Below are positions 48,601 to 60,600 of a stretch of 64,000 nt of DNA, piece after piece (the first letter of the stretch is position 1; each line of letters begins with the position of its first letter). The stretch is from Ciona intestinalis (lineage: Eukaryota > Chordata > Ascidiacea > Phlebobranchia > Cionidae). A program made the position numbers and the translations under genes. The notes beneath the pieces were generated by a model. That model searched no databases. It was given only the letters and a program-made list of their open reading frames with translations, and had not been told where the DNA came from. The stretch is taken from positions 3,550,646 through 3,614,645 of the forward strand of contig NC_020170.2 in the NCBI RefSeq assembly GCF_000224145.3, written 5' to 3'.

Positions 48601-51600
48601 TTGCCATGTCTTCAAGGTTCTTCAAATTATTTTAAAAAATCATAGATCAAAACTGTGCACCTACAAACAGTACTGTTGTGTTAATCAAACCAGAAGAATT
48701 ACATAACATTACTTATTTTTATAATGTATATTGTTATTGCAGAATCTGTCCAGCAAGCTACATATGTTTAAGTGATGTCTCTGAGAATCCTAATTATGGT
48801 CATACCAACTTTGATCACATGGGATATGCCTTGCTTACATCATTTCAACTTTTAACACTCGACTATTGGGAGAATGTTTATAACATGGTGGGTAAAAGTG
48901 TCGCATAACGGGTTGTGCCTTTGTATGGAAAAGGTCAAGGAAATAATACTTGTTGCATAACATACCACTGTCATTACATTAATTTTTATTCCCTGGTTGC
49001 CGGTTTTAGAATACTTTTATAATTGCGCCCAATACAAAATGCTTAGGAGGCTTATATAGAGAGTATCCTTCTACATAACATTGATGGTAACTTTTTATAT
49101 TAAACCGAATATCAGATTTGAGAAAAAATTATACCTAGTATAGTTTTGTAGACGTTAGTGAATTTGGGAGTGTCTTGCAAAAACACTCATTTAGATTGGC
49201 AACAATTAAAATTAAAATTTGTTATTATTAACTTTGTCTATCTTTAGATTATTCGAGCGGAGGGTCCTTGGAATATTTTATTCTTCTTTATGTCGGTGTT
49301 TCTTGGTCCGTTCTACCTTCTAAACCTTCTTCTTGCTGTGGTAACGCTTGCTTACAGTAAAGAGCACGAGAAGCAGGTAGGTTGAAGAACTTCTGAATTG
49401 TGCAATTAAAATTGACGGTGTAATAACATTTTTTGACAGTATAATAACATCAGAATTATTAGACAATGGTTTCAAATCTATAGTTTATATGTTGTTATGT
49501 TGCTGGACTTGATGTTGCCTCCTGGATTTACATTCTTTTTATCTAAGACTTTTTTTAGATTTTGGATATGTAACAAGTTATGTAAACTCTAATCGAATGT
49601 TCAATTTTTTTGAATTCTTAGAATCAGTTTGAAGAAATGCGGGCGAGAGCAAAACTTAGAGCAAAAAGAAGAGCAATCAGACGTCAAAAACTAAAAGAGA
49701 AAGCTGCATCAGCGCTAAAGTCTTTGACAGCAAAGGAAAACGAGAGCGTTACACCTGTGCGTTCATTTGGAGATCTCGTCGCCAGGATGAAACCAATCTC
49801 GGAGCAGACCATCTCGGAGCAAAGGGAAGATGGATCAGCTTCTGTTCTTGGGAGCATGGCATCCGGAGTGGACGGATCACACTCCAACCTTACGCGAGGA
49901 TCAAATGGAGCTCCAAAATCTAAAATGGAGGCTTTTCAAACTGGAAGAAATGAGTTATCTTTAGACAGCTCTGAATCTTGTAAGAAAGTTTTACATTCTG
50001 GTTTATTGATTTTAAAAATTAATATTTACTATTAGATGCATGAACAGTGCAATTTAATATCATTGAAGGTTTTCTGTACAAATATGAAATAAAACTTCTC
50101 CCTTTAATTTTCAGCCAAGCGAACCCATTCAATCTGGTACCGTCGATATATGCGTGTTCGTGCATGGTATCTCAGAACTTTCTGCAGTTGGACTTGTTGC
50201 CCAGGATTTTTGACTTTTCAAAAGCATCTAAAAACTGTAAGCATTTTATTTGTGACAGTGTCATGTATTTAATGTTTTTTTAATAAATTCTGACTTATGA
50301 TACAGTATACACATGAAATCGCTATTAAAAAAATCTTTTGATATTCATTGTGAGCTTTGCTCTATAAATAAAAATGTAATATACACCAAGTATACAATAT
50401 GGAAAACTCACAAATGACTCATTTTGAATCGCAATAATTACCATAAAATTTAGGCGTTTTATAGTGTATCTTTCCAATTTTGCCATGCTTCCCTTGTATA
50501 CAAGCTACAATGAGTAAATGAATGTAACTTGATTTAACCTTTTGTGGCGGAAAAAGCTACAAAATTTAATTTCCAAACCACTTGGAAATTAGATAATCAC
50601 CCACAAAGTTACATACATGGTAATTCAAAAGCTGGCACAAGGTGATGAACCCGTGTGATAACGACTGTCGTCATAAGTTACATTCATTCATTCACTCTCA
50701 TGTAATAGCTCATATTTTCCCAGGTTATTAACCACAAGTTGTTTGAGACAGTGATCATGTTAAGCATCATAATCAACACATTGTTTCTTGCTATCGACCA
50801 CCATGGGATCTCACCTGAACTTAACAATGCTCTTAATGTTGGGAATCATGTAAATATAAATTGTTTGATTTTTAATCATATCTTGTTAGGTGTTGTTAGT
50901 AAAAATATAGATTCATGGAATGCCTCACTTCTAGTTTAAAATAAAAGTAAAACCTTATTAGATTTAGATTGTTTTTTTAAACATCTGTACTTAAAATATA
51001 TGAGCTTTTCTATAACTTATTGTTGTGCTATACTATAAATATCTCGTGAACCAAACATTTATTTCCTGGCTATGGATTATGGTTGTAGTATTTAAAACTA
51101 TGCTCTATCTATTATCAAATTCGCATTAACAAATTTTAAGTTCACAATCTTATAAACCTTGTGCGCGCATATAACTTTGTGAGTGATTATTTCTAGGCGA
51201 TTTATTTGTAGTATTTATAATTATGCTTTTTTATTCAAAATACGCATTAACAACTTTAAATTTACATGTTTATAAAACTTATACGTGCATAAAATATATC
51301 ACAATACCATATATATAACTTTGAAAGTGACTATTTTTTTTACTTTAACTACCAAAAATTCACATTTCAGGTGTTTACCGGAATTTTTACTGTGGAAGCA
51401 ATTATAAAGATAACAGCATTAGGAGTGGCTGGTTATGCAAAGGAACTGTGGAACTTGTTTGACTTCGTTATTGTCTTCATCAGCTTGATTGAAGTTGGAC
51501 TCAGTTTTTCAGGAGGAGGAGAATCTTCTGCTCCGGACCTGACTGTGCTCAGGACTTTAAGATTGGTAAATAAATTCAGATTTTTTTATAAATTAAAGGA

Positions 51601-54600
51601 GTTTTGTTTTAGGTAAATTAGGAATTCTAACTTTAAGATTGGTAAACATATTGAGAAAGTTTTTTTTATAAGCTGAGATTTTTTTAATTCGATTATTGCT
51701 GAGTTTATGTATGATGTAAATTCTGGCTGTGGATTTAAAAATTAATTTTAATTTTACAATTTCTAATGTTAATAGCGATTCCTTATTTCATAATTGGGCT
51801 ATTTCCTTTTAGTTTGAAATGTTTTAAGTCACAAACATAAGATAATTAAGCAAAAAAATTAAAATAATTGGTTACTCACTTCACCATATTTATAACACAC
51901 ATTTAGAATACAAGAGATCATATTTAGCTGTAAGTTGTAGTTTCCTAACTCTATCTAAAGATTATCTTTTACACCCAACGAAAATATAAGCTTTTAACTG
52001 AAATTAAGTTCCATTTATTTGTGTTTACAGTTGCGTGTGTTTCGTCTTGCAAGAATGTGGGGCACAATGCATAAACTTGTCTCTATTATATGGAAAAGTG
52101 TCAGTGCCGTGAGCTATCTTACCATCGTACTTTTCCTTATTCTCTACATTTTCGCTGTAATAGGTAAGTATATTCTGGTGACTACGTTTTTAGCAGGTTT
52201 TAGTTTAACTGCTAAATACCATTGTCCAAATATCCAAAATATTTTTTTTCGAGTTTAAAACCTCTAAAAACTGATAAAACCGCAACAGGCACGGGTTAAG
52301 CATTTCACAAGTCAATATTTTACTCTTTACTAAAAAATATGAATTTTTAAATTGTTTTGTCCCAAAGTTTTAAAATCTGATCATAAGCATGGTTGTAACA
52401 TTTTTTACAGGAAAGCAGTTGTACAGTAAGCAGTACATGGCGAGTGCCAGCCGTTTTGAAGACAACAACATCCCCCGTTGGAGTTTTATTGACTTTTATC
52501 ATTCCTTCCTTCTCGTGTGGCGAGTTATGTGTGGGGAATGGATTGAACCTTTATATGATTGCATGTACATCACCAACAATGATGGATTGTGTATTCCTCT
52601 TTTTCTCACAATCACATTTGTAGCAAACTTCATGNNNNNNNNNNNNNNNNNNNNNNNNNNNNNNNNNNNNNNNNNNNNNNNNNNGGTGCTATTTGCTACA
52701 TGATTCATTTACACTGCATATTAATCTGTTTTTTTCCCATATCACATTATATCCCAGCCTACCAGTTCCTTTTTTATTGCTACTGTCAAAAAAAAGTTAA
52801 TGCTTTGATCTTATCATATTTTCAATACCTAAGAACAATAAAAATGTTCATGTTTTAACTTTTAGATACTGAACTTATTCACTGCTATTTTACTGGAAGC
52901 ATTTAATGTTGACAACCTTGCGAAGGGAAAACGAGAAAAGGAGAATTCTGAAAAGTTAAAAAGAGTGAGTATTTTATGGCTTGTGTTTTTAATATTAGAC
53001 ATGGTATATCGGCCACAGTTGGCCCATTAGGCTGGACCATACCTTTATAGAATGGAATGATAACAATATATATTGTTCCTAATAATAAGGTAAATGTGAA
53101 CTGTGAAGTAAATGCTTCAATAATTATCCAACGAATAAGGTTTTAGTGAGAGAAATATTTTTTAAAATACTTTGTTTAGTTAGTTGCAAAATCCGTTGCT
53201 GATATACATTTTTAAAATATTATTTTTTATACCCTTCATTTTTGTGTTACTTTACAACAAATATTCACATAACAAACTTGTCTTTTACAGGGAATTGATG
53301 TTATTCGAAGCAAAATTAAAAAGAAATCACAAAATGTGAACCCAGAACAAAGTATAACTGATGATCAGAACAAACAAGATGATACTGACTCAAATAAAAC
53401 AGGTTTTTATCAAAATAAACACATGATCTTTTAACTAGGTGCTTGTTTAATGCACTACTCATATCTGTGTGCATTTGTAGCAGTGTTAAATGTTCATGTT
53501 ATAAGCTTGTATTCCTTGGGATATTTCTATAGCGTTTATAGAAACTAGATTTTATAAAGTGTTTCAACTTGGGCAGTTTGTCTAGTCTATATATTACTAC
53601 ACCTAGTTTTAACCAATTGGGCATCGTTTATTATATGAGTTGTTTTTGTGTTATGTATAATTAACTAAAAATAATCACCCACAAAGTAACAAACATGTTT
53701 ACTCGGAAGTTGGCACGGGGTGTATGAAACAGAACACTCGTGTTATAACAACTGTTGTTTTCTGGCCACGCGAGCATAAGCGCCTGTACCTAATTTTGTT
53801 TTAACAGAATCTAGCAGCACATCAAAACAGCTTCTTCCACCACAAATGAACACTCGAAGAAGGGAATCATGCAGCGTTAACGAACTCTTTGAGCTTCCAG
53901 AAAGTTCCAAAATCATGACGCACAAGCGTAAAAATGAAGAGAAAGTAAACATTGTCCCGAAAGCAAAGCCAAGGCCAAAACTCGCAAAGCAAACCAGTAT
54001 AAGGTAGTTACATGTTTTGCAACAAAAATAATTAACAAATCAGTCTTTATTAGTATATAAAAAATCTAAATAAATTGCCAAAACTGCTGTTGTATAACTA
54101 ATTTGTGTTGTTTTATTAAAATGCTTTTAAATTAAAAATAACTTTACTGTTNNNNNNNNNNNNNNNNNNNNNNNNNNNNNNNNNNNNNNNNNNNNNNNNN
54201 NTTTTAGATACTGAACTTATTCACTGCTATTTTACTGGAAGCATTTAATGTTGACAACCTTGCGAAGGGAAAACGAGAAAAGGAGAATTCTGAAAAGTTA
54301 AAAAGAGTGAGTATTTTATGGGCCACAGTTGGCCCATTAGGCTGGACCATACCTTTATAGAAAGGAATGATAACAATATATATTGTTCCTAATAATAAGG
54401 TAAATGTGAACTGTGAAGTAAATGCTTCAATAATTATCCACAGAATAAGGTTTTTGTGAGAGAAATATTTTTTAAAATACTTAGTTTAGTTAGTTGCAAA
54501 ATCCGTCGCTGTTATACAACAAATATTCACATAACAAACTTGTCTTTTACAGGGAATTGATGTTATTCGAAGCAAAATTAAAAAGAAATCACAAAATGTG

Positions 54601-57600
54601 AACCCAGAACAAAGTATAACTGATGATCAGAACAAACAAGATGATACTGACTCAAATAAAACAGGTTTTTATCAAAATAAACACATGATCTTTTAAATAG
54701 GTGCTTGTTTAATGCACTACTCATATCTATGTGCATTTGTAGCAGTGTTAAATGTTCATGTAATAAGCTTGTATTCCTTGGGATATTTCTATAGCGTTTA
54801 TAGAAACTAGATTTTATAAAGTGTTTCAACTTGGCCAGTTTGTCTAGTCTATATATTACTACACCTAGTTTTAACCAATTGGGCATCGTTTATTATATGA
54901 GTTGTTTTTGTGTTATGTATAATTAACTAAAAATAATCACCCACAAAGTAACAAACATGTTTACTCGGAAGTTGGCACGGGGTGTATGAAACAGAACACT
55001 CGTGTTATAACAACTGTTGTTTTCTGGCCACGCGAGCATAAGCGCCTGTACCTAATTTTGTTTTAACAGAATCTAGCAGCACAATCCAAACAGCTTCTTC
55101 CACCACAAATGAACACTCGAAGAAGGGAGTACATGCAGCGAATTAACGAAACTCTTTGAGCTTCCAGAAAGTTCCAAAATCATGACGCACAAGCGTAAAA
55201 ATGAAGAGAAAGTAAACATTGTCCCGAAAGCAAAGCCAAGGCCAAAACTCGCAAAGCAAACCAGTATAAGGTAGTTACATGTTTTGCAACAAAAATAATT
55301 AACAAATCAGTCTTTATTAGTATATAAAAAATCTAAATAAATTGCCAAAACTGCTGTTGTATAACTAATTTGTGTTGTTTTATTAAAATGCTTTTAAATT
55401 TTTTAATCGATTTTTTTTTTAATTTAAAAATAACTTTTATTGTTTTTGACGATGCAGAATTGATCCCGATAACTCTGAAGTCATTGAACTTCCAAGGATT
55501 GTTGAGGAACCTTCAGGGGAGCAAACGGATGTTTCAAATAATGGAGCAGGGCATGAAATGTACCACAGCACATCCAATAGTGTGAAGAAGTTACAATCGA
55601 ATGGAATCAAACATAATCTTAGAAATGTGAAAGAGAAAAAGATAAAGGTCTACAGATTGGTTTATATTAATGTTCTTCAGTCAACTTTTTCAGTCAAATT
55701 TTTAGTAACCCGTGCATCTTTGCATTGGTTATAGTTACTAGGCTATATCTACTGTAATGGGTCAACTCAGGCCTAGATACTAGATGCCATGGAGAACCTC
55801 AGAATTCATACAGAATAGAATGACATAACATAAGACTGTACATGAGCTTTGTTAATTACATCTTTTTCTAGCATGGTTCTGCTGTGTGACTTTTAAAAAT
55901 TTAACTTTAGGCCTGGTTTATGTTTGTGTATACAATTATTTCTGTTTTTTTTCTAAGCCTATACATAAACCACACAGTTTATTCACTAATAACACGTACT
56001 GTACAGTGAAAAATGCCAACTGTACATTTTAGTAGAATGTAACATGTCTTAAAACCATGTCCCTTACCAAGCAATGTGGCAAAGTGGTTAGTCCGCCTTA
56101 ATGGGTTGTCCAAATCACAAAGTAGCATACATGGTAACTCGTAAACTGACATGAGGTGTATGAAACACAACACCCGTGTTATAACGACTGTTAATTTCCG
56201 GCCACCCGAGGATAAAGCAAGTTACATCCATTCACATTTTCAGGTTAGATGCTTCTCCTCGTGTTGCTGCTCCTGCACAGATGCAAGAGAAAATGAAAAT
56301 ATTGCGGTCACTGTTGAGGATGATGCAGAAGAAGAAGAGGAAGAAGTTGTCAATCCTCCAGGATGCCTCCCAGAGTGGTTTTTAAAACGGTAAAATATTA
56401 ATTTTTTGGCTTTAAGAAATTTTAAAAAATTAATTTCATTTTTTATTTTAAATATTATTTTTAATGTTTGGGGTTTGAAAAGCTGTAGTAGTAGTAGTAT
56501 AAAAATGACTAAAACGTTCAACAACTGGCTAAGATGTGCACAAAGGCAATGTACAATAATACCTACCATTTGCTAGAAAAATGGTTCTTATATTCGAAAA
56601 AATGAGATACTATGTTGCAGTAAACTATTTAACACAAAACTGATCTCTTATTTTTAATACTGTTTTAGTACCCAATTCATAGTCTAACAAACTTGTAAAA
56701 AAATATGTATTTAAAAGACTGTATTAGGGCAAAAGAAACAAAGCTGTGATAAGATTGGAAAAACGGCGGTAATTAAAACACATGGAAATAACATTTAATT
56801 TTAATTGACAATGTTACCATTGATTTCCCCAGGTACCCGAGCTGGAAAGAAACACCAGACACTGTTCCATATAGATTATGGCGTAATATACGCATGTGTT
56901 GTTACATGTTGGTCAAACACAGATTCTTTGAATGGTTTATTCTCTTCCTTATTCTCTCCAGCACAGTTTGCTTGGTAAGAAATTTGAAATCATTAGAATG
57001 CGCTAATTTTTTATATTCAAATTTAAAAAAAAAATTGTTTATGCATTGTAAAATGCGCTAATTTTTTATATTCAAATTCTTAAAAAAATATTTTATGTAA
57101 AATTATACTTTGTATTTGGAACAATATGTATACGGGTATGATAAGAGTGTACGATTTGATTAATAGATAGCATTAACTGTGTAAATACTACTAATGTGTT
57201 TGTATATATATAAATGTATCCACAAAATGGATCAGATCTGTAGAAATGCACTAAGTGTGTAAGGTATCTAAATATATAGTAGGGTGGGGAAATATGGGAC
57301 ACCTCTTCATTCTATTTTCTCGTCCTATTTAGTAGTGAACAAAAAATCAAAGAATAAAAAACCGTATCTTCATGACTTCAATAGACTGTTGTTCATTGTT
57401 TTAAACAGGATCAGAATACTTGTGCATTATGTGCTAAAGGTGTCCCATCTTCCCCCACCCTACTATATATAAATCTTGTGAAACCTGTTATTCTCATAAA
57501 TGACATCAAACTAAAATTCTTTTTTTTCAAAAACGATTCTATTTTATATCAAAGGCAATGGAAGATATTCACTTAAACAGTGACCCTGTTAGAAAATTAG

Positions 57601-60600
57601 TGTTGGAACGTCTCGAATACGTATTCACTGCGTTATTTACTGTGGAAATGGTTTTAAAATGGCTTGGTATTGGACCTGTCAAGTATTTTACCAGTTTCTG
57701 GTGTGTCTTGGATTGCGCAATAGTTGCAGTAAGTATGACATCACAGTATGTACTATTCCTTGACAGTTTCAACATATTTTTATCCCTGTTTGGTTAAAAA
57801 ATTCGAAAAAAAAATCGTTTTAAAATTTTGCTTAAAAATAAAAAAGGTTTTTGGTTTTATACTGATTTTCAATTTTCTCTGGATATATCCAATGAATTAC
57901 TCTGTAAAGTGTTATAAAGAATTGATTATTTTCTTCTAATGGTTATATAGTGGGTTACACTTTTATTATCATCAATTTGTATTGCTTAAACGGAAACCAA
58001 CACAGAATTGATTGCACCAAGTTTATTAATGAAATGAAACATACATAAATGATTTATATTCTATAAGAGCTGTTTTGGCATTAACTGCCTAAAATGTTTA
58101 TGAATAAGTAAATGGTCTAAATGTCAGATATTTTATCTTTTTGTCTGATGTCATTTAAATTTGGGCAGTAGGGGTCAATTAGTTTCACATCTTTCTCGTT
58201 TTCACGGTCAGTTCTGACCTTGGTTCTTTAAAATACAATGATACCTACATAAATGGGACACCTAAAGTCAATTTCCCAAACCAAGTGATCTATTATATTA
58301 AAAAATAATTGCCCACAAAGTTACATAGGTGGTAACTCTTAAGCGGCACAAAGTTAAATTAAAACAAAACACTTGTGTTATAATGACTGTCAATGGCCCA
58401 CCACTTGGGATAAATGATTTTTTATTGAATTTATTTAATTTTTATATTACAGTCATCATGGATAGGAATTGTACTCTCACAAGCCGCACAGTTCCGATCT
58501 TTAAGAACCCTTCGTGCTTTAAGACCATTGAGGGCCATTTCTAGATGGCAGGGAATGAAGGTAATATTTAGTCAAATATAATATATTGAATATTACACTA
58601 TATGCTATAAATTTTCCTTCTGTTAAAACAGTGCATACAGTATGATTTTTAAAACAGTATAATATTACTTCTGGTTAGTTTAAGAGTCATAAGGCTAGTC
58701 ACTTAGCTACTAATTGCTGAAACCACCTGAAACTAATAAGTTACTAAACAAAAAAATATCAATTCTATTTGTAGAACCTAAAAGTACTGAAAACATTACC
58801 AGTATTGGGCTATGTTTTACTTTTAATGACAAAGTGTCCAAAGCAAACGATAGAGAGGTTGTTATACTAGAGTTAAACTAAAGGTATTCTTATAATCTAC
58901 AATACAGTAATGGATCTGGTGCTACGAAAATGTAACAGGCAGAAATCTAGTCCAAACAGTCGCATAAGAAAAGCTATATATTTTGCCTATGCAATACCTT
59001 TGTATTTCCAGGTTGTAGTAAATGCATTGATCTACTGCATTCCATCCATTGGGAATGTACTGTGTGTGTGTCTCCTCATATGGATGGTGTTTGGAATTAT
59101 GGGGGTGCAGTTTTTTAAAGGGCGATTTTTCAAGTAAGTGAAGAGATACCTATAACTTGGTTATATGCTAACTTTTTTATGGTTTTAAAATGCAGTAATA
59201 GGCATAAACTATGTCTGTTATATGACATTGAAAAATCAACATATAATTAAGTTAAATTATTCAGCCAATTGTGACCTAAAAACTAGGCTTTTAACAGTAA
59301 GAATGTTTTAACGACCAAAGTTTTTGTTGCTATATTCTGTCTTTTTGTTTTAACTGTTTTTCAATCTTCGATACTGTAACCAAAGTGACAAATAAGAAGT
59401 ATTATTACTATAAACCTAAACTACATGTGATAACATTCTCAGATGTGTTGACGCTAATGAAGAAAAAGTGACAGATCTTCGTGTTGTAAATTATACAACT
59501 TGTATCCAGCATAATTATACATGGATTAATCCGAATGTTAATTTTGATCATGTTGGAAATGCAATGATTGCTTTATTTCAAGTGGTAAGTTAGCTTACAT
59601 ACTGAATTCAAGAAACAATTAACAAGTGGACATAAAGTGTATGAAAATGTGAATGAATTGAATCAATAAATGCAACTTGCTTTATCCAGGCATGTCAGAA
59701 AACGACACTCTTTTTAACACGGGTGTTTTGTTTCCAAAGCTTCTAATCTGTTTGTGTGTAAAATTTGTGTTGCTCCCAAAAAGTTAAGCATTGGATAACA
59801 ACTGCAACAAAGTAAATCTTTTTTTTTCCAGGCAACATTTGAAGGGTGGATTGAGATAATGGCAGATGCGAGTGACATAATGGGGCCACAAATACAACCG
59901 CGTAGAGAGGCGTCAAAATATTATCTCATTTACTTCGTCATATTTGTTCTTGTGGGATCATTTTTTATCTTGAACTTAATAGTTGGAGTGATTATTGAAA
60001 GCTTTCAAAAACTTAGGAAACAGGTAATTTTTTTTGCAATACTTTACAAATTTACCCCAATTTATGATGAAATATTTAGTTAAATGATCTTTTTATTTAG
60101 ATTTTATTCAGTTTTTGTTTAGTAAAATACTTCTGACTTTTAAAATGATTTCAATATTGTTTTGCGGTTTCTTTAGACAATTTTTTTGTCTTTTTAGTTA
60201 TAAAAAGTATTTTTTAAATATTTTAAATATTTTTTTATTCATTTATATAACTTTAGCTTAAAATATCCGCTGAATATGTTTATAGTTTATGGTTTAATTC
60301 ATGTTTTTTTGTTTATTTTTAGACTGACACATCATCAGCAGTTGAAGCATTGCTCACGGACAATCAGAAAAACTTTTACAAAACAATGAGAACCATGCTG
60401 AATAGGAAACCTAAGAAAACAATATCTCCACCTAGGGTAAGATACAAAATTACTATTTTCTATTTCTGCTCTTAACCAGAGGGTACGGGTTCAAGCCTCG
60501 ATCATGCTTCCATTTTAGCATTTTGTCTTAATTGTCTAACTGAGTCGCTAATGGGTTGTACAAACTATCAGGTGTACAGAAATACCAAAAAATAATCACC

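Larger units (their letters stand above)
44802..49376 (+). other. Sodium channel repeat I exons
   Basis: Segments in order: S1 ([20 protein letters not shown]), S2 ([20 protein letters not shown]), S3 ([14 protein letters not shown]), S4 ([18 protein letters not shown], four charges), S5, an extracellular loop with several Asn glycosylation sites and cysteines, the pore helix and filter ([11 protein letters not shown], filter Asp codon 48861-48863), and S6 ([20 protein letters not shown]). A Tyr follows the filter Asp, the residue that favours tetrodotoxin binding in Nav1 channels. Confidence 0.93.
53291..56389 (+). other. Sodium channel II-III cytoplasmic linker exons
   Basis: Five exons: 53291-53402, 53808-54003, 55458-55647, 56244-56389, and the end of 52866-52964. 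The linker is hydrophilic, with [50 protein letters not shown] and [21 protein letters not shown] cysteine cluster ([13 protein letters not shown]) and an acidic run ([11 protein letters not shown]) follow. No match to the chordate ankyrin-binding motif was found. The duplicate block 54202-55445 lies inside. Confidence 0.88.
56833..60023 (+). other. Sodium channel repeat III exons
   Basis: S1 ([17 protein letters not shown]), S2 ([20 protein letters not shown]), S3 ([11 protein letters not shown]), S4 ([20 protein letters not shown], six Arg), S5 ([20 protein letters not shown]), an extracellular loop with NYT glycosylation sites, pore ([20 protein letters not shown], filter Glu codon 59841-59843 where Nav1 has Lys) and S6 ([20 protein letters not shown]). 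Confidence 0.93.

Noticed and set aside
52589..52858. ORF spanning the N gap
   Set aside because: An artefact of translating through N; the coding exon ends at 52634.
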